Positions 25,642 through 34,609 of a stretch of DNA of 64,000 bases are shown one piece after another. The position numbers and the translations under genes were made by a program. Every line of letters begins with the position of its first letter. The first letter of the stretch is position 1. The notes below the pieces were generated by a model. It had not been told where the DNA came from and made no database searches. It saw only the letters and a list, made by a program, of their open reading frames with translations. The stretch covers positions 1 through 64,000 of the forward strand of contig JAQGNH010000141.1 of NCBI GenBank assembly GCA_028291945.1, given 5' to 3'. This stretch comes from Betaproteobacteria bacterium (GTDB lineage Bacteria > Pseudomonadota > Gammaproteobacteria > Burkholderiales > SG8-41).

Positions 25642-28050
25642 TCAAGCAAAAACTCCCGCGTCAGCGAGTGCGCTCACCCGCTCGGGGCTGTAGCCGAGCA
25701 CATCTAGCAGCGTATGTTGGTTATGCTCGCCGAGCAGCGGTGCGCGCCGCGTGATCGGGACCGCTGCGCCGTTCACGTGCCAGGGCAGGCGGTACACCGG
25801 GACCGACTTAAGGACCGGGTGCTCGACGGCTTCGAAGAGCGCGCGCTTCTGAAACAACGCGTGCGCCGCAAGGCTTGCTGCATCCAGAAGCGGGGCGGCC
25901 GGCACGGCGGAGTCGAGCAGCCGAGCTGCCAGAGCGTCGCAATCATGCTTGCGCGTCTCAAGCGCGAGCAACCGATCGAGGTCGCTGCGATTCGCGCAAC
26001 GATCCTGGGCCGTTGCAAATCGTTGCGACGACATCCACGCAGGCGAGTTCAACGCACCCTCTAATGCGTGCCACTCCCGGTCGGTCTGGACGGCGATCGC
26101 GATCCACTGGTCTTCGCCTCGAGTCGGGTAGTTGCCATACGGCGCCTTGGCCACGTGCACCGTGCCGTTCGTCGAAGGCACTCGTCCGTGCATCGCATAC
26201 TCCATGACCTGCTCGCTCATGACGCTCACGGCGGCTTCCCACTGAGACAGGTCGAGATATGCGCCTTCGCCGGTGCCCGCGCGCCGCCACAGCGCCCCGA
26301 GTACGCCGAAGACTGCATGCAGGCTCGCGTTCGGATCGGCGTACGACGACTGCGAGCCGAGCACGCGCTCGCCCGGGTAGCCGACCATATTGTCGAGTCC
26401 GCCAAGACTTGCAATCATCGTCGCGTAAGTGCGTATGCCGCTCAGCGGCCCCTGCTGCCCCACAGCCGACATCGAGCACATCACGAGATCGGGCCGGACC
26501 GCCGCGAGCTCCGAATAGCTCAAGCCGAACTTGGCCATCACACCCGGCGAAAAATTTTCGATCACCACGTCGCTCACTGCGACGAGATCCTTCAGCACGG
26601 CTCTCGCCTCAGGCCGCTCGAGATCGACGCGCAGGCTCAGCTTGCCGCGGTTGACGTTCTGGAACATCGGGTTCTGCTCGGGATCCTTCTGCGTACCGAC
26701 GATGGGGCGTCCCTGGCGCATGTAATCGAGCGGACTCCCGCTTTCGATCTTGATCACTTCGGCGCCCATGTCGGCCAAAACGTGTCCGGGGACCGCGCCG
26801 GCCCAGACCCAGCCGAAATCGACCACCCGCAACCCCGCTAGTGGCCGCATCGGATCGACTGCGGTCGCATGCGCACCGTCCGTGGTTGAGTGAAGCTCAG
26901 CGCCCGCCACGCGACGCCTCGCACGCAACTCATGGTCATTCTGGCGTACGCCAGAATCCATTCTGAATGTGCCGCCCCGCCCGCCCGCATTGCGCTGAAA
27001 ATGCGCCTGCTCTCCGAGCCCCGCGAACGGATGCCCGGGCGCAGGGACCGCACCGTTCGGCGTCGGAATCGTTACGAAATACGCGCGTTCCTTCAGATGC
27101 GGATGCTCGACAACTTCTCGAATGTCGTACACCGGTGCGCCCGGAATTTTGTGCTCGAGGCATTTATTAAGAATTTCGTCTTTCGTTCGATCCAGGAACC
27201 ACGGCTCGATCAACGCGTCACACGCATCGCCGTGTTCGTCATTTGCCTTGAAGCGGTTCGCGAACAGCGCATGCGTCGCGAGATCTTCGCGCCCGATCAT
27301 GCGCAGAAAACTTTGCCAGTGCCGGCTCTCGCCGCACTGAACCGCAAAGTATCCATCCTTGCAACGGAAGATCGTCCGCGGATAGGGTTGGCCCGACACG
27401 CGCTGCCCCGCGCGGCGTTTCTTGTGGCGTCCGAAATGCGCGAGCGCAACTTCGACGCCCGTGTAGAACGATGCCCATACATCGGCCGCCGAAACGTCGA
27501 TCAACACACCAGTGCGCGCATGCAGCGCGCCGGCGCCGGCAATCGCCGCGGCAAGCCCCGCCTGGAATGCGCTCTGGTTGCCCGGGAGCTTCAAAGGTGC
27601 GCGCCCTGGCGAGCCGATTCCGATCGACACACCGCCCAGCGCCTGCAGTGTCAAGTCGTCCGCGGGTGCATGACGCAATTCGTTGTCGAGGCCATAGGGC
27701 GTGACGGACACGACGACGAGCCGCGGAAACTCGCGCGCGAGCTGCTCCGGAGACAGTTCCCATTGCGAAAAGCGCAGGTCGTTCGCCGCGTGAAACAGCA
27801 CATGACTCTGCGCAATCCGCTCGCGCAGGGTCGCGCGGCCCCGAGCAGCATGCAAGTCGACTGAGAACCTTTGCTTACGCGCATTGAAGTAGAGCGCGAG
27901 CGGGTGGGGTTCGGCGTGATCGTGTTCGGTCTCAGTCTCTACGCGCATCACGTCAGCGCCGAGATCCGCAAACAGCTTTCCGGCATAGCCAATCGTGGGA
28001 CCCGAGCCCAGCTCCAGGACGCTGACTCCCGCGTACGGCGCCGTCATCAA
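25642..28050 (-). CDS. Double-domain CaiB/BaiF family III CoA-transferase (fusion)
   Basis: The 802-residue protein has two class III CoA-transferase domains in tandem, about 1-350 and 401-802. Each starts with the nucleotide/CoA-binding opening (VSVLELGSGPTIGYAGKLFADLGADV and LRVVDFGWVWAGAVPGHVLADMGAEVIKIE). Normal family members have about 400 residues and form interlocked dimers, so one chain may make a pseudo-dimer. The linker (about 355-400) looks like translated intergenic DNA and contains a REP-like palindrome. Domain 2 could start at an in-frame ATG at 26850, but no ribosome binding site precedes it. The ATG at 28050 overlaps the stop of the gene upstream. It is last in a five-gene CoA operon. 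Confidence 0.88.
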   Translation of the reverse strand: MMTAPYAGVSVLELGSGPTIGYAGKLFADLGADVMRVETETEHDHAEPHPLALYFNARKQRFSVDLHAARGRATLRERIAQSHVLFHAANDLRFSQWELSPEQLAREFPRLVVVSVTPYGLDNELRHAPADDLTLQALGGVSIGIGSPGRAPLKLPGNQSAFQAGLAAAIAGAGALHARTGVLIDVSAADVWASFYTGVEVALAHFGRHKKRRAGQRVSGQPYPRTIFRCKDGYFAVQCGESRHWQSFLRMIGREDLATHALFANRFKANDEHGDACDALIEPWFLDRTKDEILNKCLEHKIPGAPVYDIREVVEHPHLKERAYFVTIPTPNGAVPAPGHPFAGLGEQAHFQRNAGGRGGTFRMDSGVRQNDHELRARRRVAGAELHSTTDGAHATAVDPMRPLAGLRVVDFGWVWAGAVPGHVLADMGAEVIKIESGSPLDYMRQGRPIVGTQKDPEQNPMFQNVNRGKLSLRVDLERPEARAVLKDLVAVSDVVIENFSPGVMAKFGLSYSELAAVRPDLVMCSMSAVGQQGPLSGIRTYATMIASLGGLDNMVGYPGERVLGSQSSYADPNASLHAVFGVLGALWRRAGTGEGAYLDLSQWEAAVSVMSEQVMEYAMHGRVPSTNGTVHVAKAPYGNYPTRGEDQWIAIAVQTDREWHALEGALNSPAWMSSQRFATAQDRCANRSDLDRLLALETRKHDCDALAARLLDSAVPAAPLLDAASLAAHALFQKRALFEAVEHPVLKSVPVYRLPWHVNGAAVPITRRAPLLGEHNQHTLLDVLGYSPERVSALADAGVFA
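26938..26957. repeat. REP-like perfect palindrome inside the CoA-transferase fusion gene
   Basis: ATTCTGGCGT is followed at once by its exact reverse complement, giving 20 bases, and is flanked by GTC and CC. It resembles the common intergenic repeat of the form GTCATTC...GAATCCA. It lies in frame in the linker of the fused CoA-transferase and is translated as MDSGVRQND near residues 364-372. Confidence 0.6.
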
Positions 28051-29279
28051 TAAATGACTTTGTCGCGGACGAGCCCCTCGATCTCGTCGCGAGTGAGCCC
28101 AAGCAACTCGCCGAACACGTAATCATCATGCTCGCCGAGCTGCGGCGTCCAGCGCGCGATGTTCGCCGGCGTCCGGGAGAATCGCCAGGGCGGCCCGACG
28201 ACATCGCGCGACTCGCCTTTCGGGCCGGTCATCGTCTGGATAATGCCGCGTGACCTGAGATGCGGATCGTTCGCAACGTCGGCCGCGGTATACGACGGGA
28301 ACGCTGCGACGCCGGCGGCTTGCAGCAGCCGCGTGACTTCCTCGCGCGTGCGCGTGCGCGTCCAGGCGCTGATCTGTTCGTCGAGCTGTTTTCTGTGAGA
28401 ACAGCGGCCTTCTCCGCAAGCTAATCGATCGTCGACGAGCCAGTCGTCGCGTCCGAGCGCGACTGCAAACGCGCGCCACTCATCGTCGGTCGAGACCACG
28501 ATCGATACCCAGTGATCTTCGCCTGCGCAGGGATAGACATTGTGCGGCGCGGTTCGAGGCGCATCGTTGCCGGTGCGTCGCGGCGCAACGCCCGTCGCAG
28601 CGAACTGCAGCAGCGCATCCCCGATGAAACCGCATGCAACTTCGCGCGCGGCCACGTCGACGTGTCCTCCGGCGCCGGTGCGCTTTTTGCGAAGATAGGC
28701 AGCCAGCGTCGCCATTGCGGCCGTTAAACCGGAGCTGTGGTCCATGACGTGGCGAATTTCGGTCGGTGGGCCATCTTCGTAGCCGGTCAGCGTACCGAGT
28801 CCGCCGGCTGCGCCAAAAAGCGGTGCATAACCCGCATACCCGCGCTCCGGTCCCGTCTGTCCCGAGGCGGAAACCGAGACCATGACAATGTCGGGCTTGA
28901 CCGCTTTCAGCGCTTCGTAACTGAGGCCGAGACGTTCCATGACACCCGGCCGAAAACTCTCTGCAACGATGTCGCTCAGACCGACCAGGCGCTTTGCAAG
29001 CTCGACGCCGCGCGGCTGCTTGAGGTTTAGGCGGATTGACAGCTTGTTCGATGCGACCTGATCGAACGTCGCTGCGCCCATGCGCCCGTACACCGGGTGC
29101 GGTTTGCGGAAGATGTCCGGCCGCTCCGCCGTTTCGATCTTGATGCATTCAGCGCCAAGCAGCGAAAGCAGGTGCGCGCAGTAAGGTCCGGCCGCGTGCA
29201 GCGTGAAGTCGGCGATCCGCACGCCCTGCAGCGGCGGTCGGCCGAAGCTCCTCGCGGCGCGCGCTTCAGAGTGCGCCAT
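28047..29279 (-). CDS. CaiB/BaiF family III CoA-transferase
   Basis: This cytoplasmic enzyme of 410 residues moves CoA from one acyl-CoA to a free carboxylic acid. The family opening (VRIADFTLHAAGPYCAHLLSLLGAECIKIE), NKLSIRLNLKQPRG and ESFRPGVMERLGL are clear. The ATG at 29279 follows GGAGA and overlaps the stop of the transferase upstream; longer starts at 29312 and 29351 lack good sites. The stop overlaps the start of the double-domain transferase (ATGA). Heteromeric assembly with its neighbours is possible. Confidence 0.89.
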   Translation of the reverse strand: MAHSEARAARSFGRPPLQGVRIADFTLHAAGPYCAHLLSLLGAECIKIETAERPDIFRKPHPVYGRMGAATFDQVASNKLSIRLNLKQPRGVELAKRLVGLSDIVAESFRPGVMERLGLSYEALKAVKPDIVMVSVSASGQTGPERGYAGYAPLFGAAGGLGTLTGYEDGPPTEIRHVMDHSSGLTAAMATLAAYLRKKRTGAGGHVDVAAREVACGFIGDALLQFAATGVAPRRTGNDAPRTAPHNVYPCAGEDHWVSIVVSTDDEWRAFAVALGRDDWLVDDRLACGEGRCSHRKQLDEQISAWTRTRTREEVTRLLQAAGVAAFPSYTAADVANDPHLRSRGIIQTMTGPKGESRDVVGPPWRFSRTPANIARWTPQLGEHDDYVFGELLGLTRDEIEGLVRDKVIY

Positions 29280-30477
29280 GCCGTCTCCACTGTTCGACCT
29301 GCTCGCGTTCATGCCCGAGCCACTCACACCAGATCGCTTCGTTGTCCGCACCGGGTGCGGCTGCAGCGCGCGTCGGCGGCGGCGCTTCGCCGTCGAGCTG
29401 GAACGGCGCCGTAAACACCGGCACGGCCCCGATACCGGGCATCTCGAGCGGCGCGAACAGCCCGCGCATTTCCGACTGCTCCGATTCGATGATGTCGGAT
29501 GGCGCGTTATATTTCGCGAGCGGCACGCCGAGCGCCTGCCCCCTCCTCACAACATCTTCGACATGTTGTGTCTGGGCCCACGCACGCAGGTGCCCGTTGA
29601 TTTCCGCGCCGCGGCGGCTGCGTTCGAGTGGATCGCGCAGCGCCGGATCGAGCGCCCATTCGGGCTTGCCGATGAGCTCGATGAGTCCTTCCCACTGGCG
29701 CTGCTCGAGCGTGAGCACACCGACATGACCGTCACTGCACTCGAGCACGCCGCCGTATTTGAACGAGCGGCCGTGGCGGTTCTCGAGGACGCCGTCGCCG
29801 AGACGCTGAACGGCGAAACAGCCCACCGAGATGTTTGCGTCCTGGACCGAGACGTCGACGAACTGTCCGCCGGCCTCGTCGCGCACGAGCAGCGCCGTCA
29901 GCGCAGCGCATACGGCCGAGGTGCCACCCATCAATTCAGCGAAGTGCCCGTAAATCTTGACCGGCGGGCGATCCGGAAACATTTCGAGCGTGAGCCCGTT
30001 GGGCATCAGATAGCCCTCGCCACCCGCGTGGAAGACGTTGAGCTCGTAAGCGCGATAGTCGGCATGCGCACCCGTCGCGCCGAATGGCAGGACGGACAGA
30101 AACACGAGCTCGGGATGCGCCACCGCGATCGTATCGGGGTCAAGCCTCAATGCAGCGCGGCGTGAAACCGGCGTGTCATCGATTAAAAGCTCGGCGCGCT
30201 GCATGAGCTCGCCGAGCAGCTGTCGCCCTTCGGGAACCGCGACATCGCACGTCACGAATTGTTTGCCGGTGTTCACGTAATGAAAGAGCGCGCTCGCTTC
30301 AGGCTCTTGCGTCAGCAACGGCTCGCTTCGCCGAAGCGCACTGCCCTCAGGCAGCTCCACCTTGATCACTTTAGCGCCCATTGCCGCAAGCATGCGGCCC
30401 GCATACGATGCAGCGACTCCTTCCGCGTGCTCGATAACGGTAAATCCGGCGAGCGGAGCGTCTCCTCGGTTGCTCAT
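29266..30477 (-). CDS. CaiB/BaiF family III CoA-transferase
   Basis: The product has 403 residues. The N-terminal Rossmann-like part (FTVIEHAEGVAASYAGRMLAAMGAKVIKVELPEGS) is followed by GGQFVDVSVQDANISV, the region that holds the catalytic aspartate in formyl-CoA transferase (QDA). The ATG at 30477 starts 4 bases after the SDR stop. An apparent 103-residue lead from 30786 is a frame shadow of the SDR gene. With the two downstream transferase genes there are four transferase domains in a row, so alternate acids or a heteromer may be involved. Confidence 0.88.
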   Translation of the reverse strand: MSNRGDAPLAGFTVIEHAEGVAASYAGRMLAAMGAKVIKVELPEGSALRRSEPLLTQEPEASALFHYVNTGKQFVTCDVAVPEGRQLLGELMQRAELLIDDTPVSRRAALRLDPDTIAVAHPELVFLSVLPFGATGAHADYRAYELNVFHAGGEGYLMPNGLTLEMFPDRPPVKIYGHFAELMGGTSAVCAALTALLVRDEAGGQFVDVSVQDANISVGCFAVQRLGDGVLENRHGRSFKYGGVLECSDGHVGVLTLEQRQWEGLIELIGKPEWALDPALRDPLERSRRGAEINGHLRAWAQTQHVEDVVRRGQALGVPLAKYNAPSDIIESEQSEMRGLFAPLEMPGIGAVPVFTAPFQLDGEAPPPTRAAAAPGADNEAIWCEWLGHEREQVEQWRRHGAL

Positions 30478-30481
30478 CGCG

Positions 30482-31237
30482 TCAGATGGCGTACTGCAGG
30501 CCGCCGTCGACGTATAACCGCTGGCCCGTGATGTAGCGCGCCTTCGGCGAGCAGAGGAAGGCGGCGACAAACGCCATGTCTTCCGGATCGCCGAAGAACC
30601 CGATGGGGATGTTCGCTTTCGCGAACCGCTCCTGGTCCTCCGGCGTGGGATGCACGCGCTGATCGATCTGCTCGCTGTGTATGCGCCCGGGCTGCAGCGA
30701 GTTGATGGTGATGCCATCCTTCGCGATCGCGCGCGAAAGCCCTTTTGCCCATGCGTGCACGCCGGCTTTCGCCGCATTCGCTGCATTGAACATCCGCGGC
30801 TCCATCGAACCGGTGATGTTCAGGATGCGCCCCCATTTGTGCCGCTGCATCGAAGCCAAAAACGCATGGCTCATTTTTCTCACGCCCGTGAAGTTGACCG
30901 CGAAGGCTTCGTCCCACGCGTCGTCTCCGGCGTCGATGGGTAGCGAACGCGATCCTCCTGCGCTGTTGACGAGAATGTCGGCGCGCCCGAACTGCTGCAG
31001 CACCTGATCGCGGATGCGGTCGGGCGTTGCCCGATCGTAAAGATCGGCGCTGATCGCGACGGGCCGCTTGGCGCCGCTCTTGACGACTTCAGCCTGCAGC
31101 GATTCGAGCAGCTCGGTACGCCGGGCGACGGCGATAACTTGCGCGCCTTCACCAGCGAGCACTTTCGCAATCTCGCGGCCGATGCCGGTACTGGCACCCG
31201 TGACGACCGCGATCTTGCCGTCGATCTCGAGATTCAC
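30482..31237 (-). CDS. Short-chain dehydrogenase/reductase lacking the catalytic tyrosine
   Basis: This 251-residue SDR has an intact cofactor motif (TGASTGIG, 13-20) and NSAG (91-94). The serine of the active site is present (S144 in ITGS). The YxxxK motif reads A153-N-A-A-K157, so the tyrosine that donates the proton is replaced by alanine. The C terminus (LYVDGG) is normal. It may use another proton donor, act as a hydratase or isomerase-like SDR, or be non-catalytic. It lies 20 bases after the MaoC-like gene in the CoA operon, where a 3-hydroxyacyl-CoA dehydrogenase would be expected. Confidence 0.87.
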   Translation of the reverse strand: MNLEIDGKIAVVTGASTGIGREIAKVLAGEGAQVIAVARRTELLESLQAEVVKSGAKRPVAISADLYDRATPDRIRDQVLQQFGRADILVNSAGGSRSLPIDAGDDAWDEAFAVNFTGVRKMSHAFLASMQRHKWGRILNITGSMEPRMFNAANAAKAGVHAWAKGLSRAIAKDGITINSLQPGRIHSEQIDQRVHPTPEDQERFAKANIPIGFFGDPEDMAFVAAFLCSPKARYITGQRLYVDGGLQYAI

Positions 31238-31257
31238 GATTCCTCCTCCTTGCGTTT

Positions 31258-32469
31258 CTACTTGTAGATCGCGTGTCCGAGATCGAGCCCGGACCCGTCG
31301 CGAAACATGTTCGTCTTGATGTCCTTCGACGGCAGCATCACGGTGGCGGCGGCGTTCGTGACCGTCCTTTCCCCGCGCTGATTCTCAGCCCAGACCTCGA
31401 GATCCACGAGCGCATAGCCATCCTGCTTGTACTTCTTCACCACTTTACCTTTGCACCATGTCGTGTCGCCCATCGTGTTGAAGCGCCGCAACTCGGTCGT
31501 GATGCGCTTCAGGAAACCGGCGTCGCCCATCCAATTCGTTACGAGCGTTGCCACCCACGCCGAGCGCTGGGGGCCGTAATCGTACGTGCCGGGCACGCCG
31601 ACTTCTTTTGCGACCGACTCACGATGATGGCCGATGCCGGTGTACTCGACCCCGCCGCCTGCTTCCGGGTTGCGAAAGAAATGGCCGGGATGCCGCATTG
31701 CGCCTTTGAGCAGCACGCCGTGCGTGTGTCCCCGTCCGCAGCCCACGAGAAAGCCCATCGTGTCCATCATCGAGAGCGGCCCGCGCGCGATCGGCGGCAG
31801 CTCGTGTCCTTCCTCGACATCCTCCCAATACCTTATATTGCGGCCGCAGATCTGTTTGTCTTCTTCGACGACCGCTCTATCGATAGCGGCCAGCTCGTCA
31901 GCCGTGTACTCGTGCTTCTTGATGTCTTTGTACTTCCCCTTGTCGCGCGCGGCCTTGCGCTCGTGCCGGGTGCACCAGCCGAGGACGCGCGCAATCAGAT
32001 CGTCGTGCTGGTTCACGAAGTGCGCTTCGACGTACTGGATCACAAGCCGGCCGGAGAATTCGCTTTGCCGCTCGTCTACGGCGACGACACGCTCTTCCGC
32101 GCTGATGCGATCGCCCGGCCGCAGATTGCGGAAGACCTCCCAGTCGTTGCCCGCATAAAACCCGTGCACGCCCGGCAAGCCCCAGCGCGTGCGGCCGAGC
32201 CAGCCGTAAGCCATGGGGAACATCGGCGGGGCGATCAGGTTCGCGTAACGGCTGTTGCGTCCGTACTCGCTGTCGCGATAGAGCGGATTCAGATCGCCCA
32301 CGCCGTTGCAGAAATTGCGAATCGTATCGACCGTAACGTCCTGCAGGTACGGCCCTTCCGGACGAAGCCGCATGCCGATCATCGCTTTCGCGGCAGCGAT
32401 CGCTTCGTCAGTGATTTTTCCTTCAGTGGGCGCGTCACGCATTGACGTCGCTTCGTCGATGGATCCCAT
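31258..32469 (-). CDS. MaoC-like double hot-dog acyl-CoA dehydratase
   Basis: The 403-residue protein has two hot-dog domains. The N-terminal half (about 35-180) ends a conserved block with YANLIAPPMFPMAYGW. The C-terminal half (about 200-403) carries the GPQRSAWVATLVTNWMGDAGFL block. Relatives hydrate enoyl-CoAs or dehydrate hydroxyacyl-CoAs. It is the first gene of the minus-strand operon that continues with an SDR and three CoA-transferase genes. That suggests CoA-bound acids are hydrated and then oxidised. Its promoter region holds a perfect AT-rich palindrome. Confidence 0.83.
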   Translation of the reverse strand: MGSIDEATSMRDAPTEGKITDEAIAAAKAMIGMRLRPEGPYLQDVTVDTIRNFCNGVGDLNPLYRDSEYGRNSRYANLIAPPMFPMAYGWLGRTRWGLPGVHGFYAGNDWEVFRNLRPGDRISAEERVVAVDERQSEFSGRLVIQYVEAHFVNQHDDLIARVLGWCTRHERKAARDKGKYKDIKKHEYTADELAAIDRAVVEEDKQICGRNIRYWEDVEEGHELPPIARGPLSMMDTMGFLVGCGRGHTHGVLLKGAMRHPGHFFRNPEAGGGVEYTGIGHHRESVAKEVGVPGTYDYGPQRSAWVATLVTNWMGDAGFLKRITTELRRFNTMGDTTWCKGKVVKKYKQDGYALVDLEVWAENQRGERTVTNAAATVMLPSKDIKTNMFRDGSGLDLGHAIYK

Positions 32470-32543
32470 GCTGTCCTGCTCCTGGTGTGTATGGATCAGA
32501 TGTGCGCCACGAAGCGGCGCAGCGGCTTTGCTTGGCCTGGTGC

Positions 32544-32565
32544 CAAATATAATGCATTATATTTG
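32544..32565. promoter_or_regulatory. 22-bp perfect AT-rich palindrome, probable operator/promoter
   Basis: CAAATATAATG is followed by its exact reverse complement. It stands out as an AT-rich island between the divergent MaoC-like (start 32469) and CoA-ligase (start 32581) genes. It contains TATAAT on both strands, so it may overlap the -10 boxes of both promoters. A dimeric regulator bound here would control both transcripts. The regulator is not obvious; the GntR/FCD gene at 38527 is one candidate. Confidence 0.65.
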
Positions 32566-32580
32566 AAGAGGAGGCAAAAC

Positions 32581-33699
32581 ATGTTGATGACGGAGCATGC
32601 GGGCAAGTCTCTGCTCGCTGCGCATGGCATAGCGGTTCCGCGAGGCAACTTGATTCGTAAAGGCAATCAGGTCCGGAGCCTCAAGCAAAGCTACCCCGTG
32701 GCGCTCAAGGTGCAGGTCCCCTCAGGCGGCCGCGGCAAAGCCGGCGGGGTGCTGCGCGCGGACGACGCAGAGCAGGCGGAAGCGGCTGCCGGCCAGTTGT
32801 TGCAACGTGAGTTTGGAGGCGAGCGCGCGCAAACGCTGCTCGTCGAGCCGTGGGTTGAGCACACTCGCGAGCTGTATCTTGGTCTCACCGTAGACGGGCA
32901 GATAGGCGGCTATGTGATCCTGTACGCGCCGACCGGGGGGGTCGACGTCGAACATCAAGAACCCCACAAATACGCATTCGGCTCGCCACGCGAGTTCAGG
33001 GCGCACGCGTTGCGCGAGCTTCTTGCCAGCGCAGAAGCGGATGACGCACTACGCGAGCGCATCGTCGTCATGGCGCGGCGTCTCGTCTTCCTAGCGACGG
33101 CGATCGACGCTATTACGATCGAGATCAATCCGCTGGCAGTGCTGCCGGACGGTAAGCTTCTCGCGCTCGATGCCAAGATCGTCCGCGATGAGGCCGCAGC
33201 GTTCAGGCAGGCGGATGTGGCGGAAGAGATCGAGCGCAGCCGCAAGCGCGAGCCTCGCATCGTTGCCAAAGCACTCGCGGGCAATCTAATGATGGTGGGA
33301 CTCGACGGCGAAGTCGGGCTCATTTCGGGCGGCGCCGGCATGACGATGGCGGCAATGGACATGATTGCGGACACCGGATTACGGCCCGCGTGTTTCCTCG
33401 ATTGCAGCTCGAATCCGACTCCGGCGGGCTATCAGCTCGCATTCGAAGCGCTTGATGCGGATCGGAAAGTCAAAGCCATACTGGTCAGCATCTTCGGCGG
33501 CGGCACGCACATCGACCGCGTCGCGAAAGTCATGAACGAGATCATGCAAAAACGCAAATCGCGCAAGCCGGTGGTCTTCCGCATGAACGGCACGGGACGC
33601 GACCAGGCCGATGTCGTAATGCAGCAAGCGGGATTGCAGAACTACCCGACGCTCGAGTCCGCGGTCGATTCAGTCGTTGCTGCCGTGAGGGCGGGATGA
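32581..33699 (+). CDS. Succinyl-CoA synthetase beta-like ATP-grasp subunit of an acyl-CoA ligase
   Basis: This 372-residue protein is the length of SucC. The ATP-grasp N-terminal part has ALKVQVPSGGRGKAGGV, close to the SucC nucleotide-binding loop, and EINPLAVLPDGKLLALDAK, which binds magnesium. The C-terminal part resembles the CoA-ligase domain (VSIFGGGTHIDRVAKVM). The ATG at 32581 follows GAGGAGG. The alpha subunit follows with an ATGA overlap. The pair probably activates a carboxylic acid to its CoA thioester with ATP, or works in reverse. Divergence from ordinary SucC and the operon context suggest a substrate other than succinate. Confidence 0.86.
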   Translation: MLMTEHAGKSLLAAHGIAVPRGNLIRKGNQVRSLKQSYPVALKVQVPSGGRGKAGGVLRADDAEQAEAAAGQLLQREFGGERAQTLLVEPWVEHTRELYLGLTVDGQIGGYVILYAPTGGVDVEHQEPHKYAFGSPREFRAHALRELLASAEADDALRERIVVMARRLVFLATAIDAITIEINPLAVLPDGKLLALDAKIVRDEAAAFRQADVAEEIERSRKREPRIVAKALAGNLMMVGLDGEVGLISGGAGMTMAAMDMIADTGLRPACFLDCSSNPTPAGYQLAFEALDADRKVKAILVSIFGGGTHIDRVAKVMNEIMQKRKSRKPVVFRMNGTGRDQADVVMQQAGLQNYPTLESAVDSVVAAVRAG

Positions 33700-34586
33700 G
33701 CGTGCTCGTCGATGCGTCATCGCGCGTCCTCATCTATGGGATCGCCGGCAACTTCGGGCGATTCTCTGCGCGCGACATCGCGGCGTACGGCACGAAAGTG
33801 GTTGCAGGCGTCGCGCCCGGCCGAGATACGCGTGAAGTCGAAGGCGTGCCCGTCTTTCAGAATGCACGCAGCGCGTGCGCTTCGACGGATGCTGACGTCG
33901 CGCTCGTGTATGTCCCCGCCCCGGCAGCGCTCGACGCCGTGCTCGAGGTACTCGACGCGGGTTGCAAAGTCGTCGTGTATCCCGGCGACGGCTTGCCGGT
34001 ACAGGACGCGGTGGAGATCCGCGCCGCTGCACGCCGTGCAGGTGCCGTTCTCGTGGGGCCCAACACGCCGGGCGTGATCTCGCCGGGCAAGGCGAAGCTC
34101 GGGTTCATGCCGTCGTTCTGTTATACGCCGGGCGCACTTGGCGTCATCTCGAGAAGCGGCTCGTTGTCGTATGAAGCCGGCTGGCGTTTGACCAGCGCGG
34201 GGCTGGGACAGACGAGCGTGATCGGAATCGGCGGCGATCCGGTCAAGGGGTTGAACGCAGGCGAAGCGATCGATCTGCTGCACGCAGATGCCGAGACCGA
34301 AGCGATCCTTTATCTCGGCGAGATCGGCGGCGCCGATGAATACGCCGTTGCGCGTTACGCCGAGCGCGACGATGCAAAACCGACTGCGGCATTGATCGTC
34401 GGCGCTTCGGCGCCGCCTGGAAAACAAATGGGGCATGCGGCGGCGCTCGTCGGATCGAAAGCCGACACTCAGGCGGCGAAAGTCGAAGCCTTGCGCATCT
34501 CTGGCGTACACGTCGCGGCGAATTTACGCGCGCTCGTCGACGCTGCGCAGGCCGCGCTGCGTCAGCGGGAAACCATAACGACATAA
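33696..34586 (+). CDS. Succinyl-CoA synthetase alpha-like subunit of an acyl-CoA ligase
   Basis: The 296-residue product matches SucD. The N-terminal CoA-binding Rossmann domain is followed by GPNTPGVISPGKAKLGFMP and GVISRSGSLSYE. The phosphohistidine is H247 in KQMGHAAAL. All the core residues for the phosphoryl-transfer mechanism appear intact. Four-base overlap with the beta subunit indicates equal synthesis. A receptor gene starts 23 bases downstream, which ties uptake and CoA activation together. Confidence 0.87.
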   Translation: MSVLVDASSRVLIYGIAGNFGRFSARDIAAYGTKVVAGVAPGRDTREVEGVPVFQNARSACASTDADVALVYVPAPAALDAVLEVLDAGCKVVVYPGDGLPVQDAVEIRAAARRAGAVLVGPNTPGVISPGKAKLGFMPSFCYTPGALGVISRSGSLSYEAGWRLTSAGLGQTSVIGIGGDPVKGLNAGEAIDLLHADAETEAILYLGEIGGADEYAVARYAERDDAKPTAALIVGASAPPGKQMGHAAALVGSKADTQAAKVEALRISGVHVAANLRALVDAAQAALRQRETITT

Positions 34587-34609
34587 CAGCAGTTCAAGAA
34601 GGAGGAGAG

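Noticed and set aside
24284-25645. 453-residue open frame on the minus strand
   Set aside because: It runs antisense through the Nramp gene, is rich in Arg, Asp and His as expected for a shadow of GC-rich codons, and matches no family.
31273-32445. 390-residue open frame on the plus strand
   Set aside because: It is antisense to the MaoC-like gene, which has family motifs and operon context.
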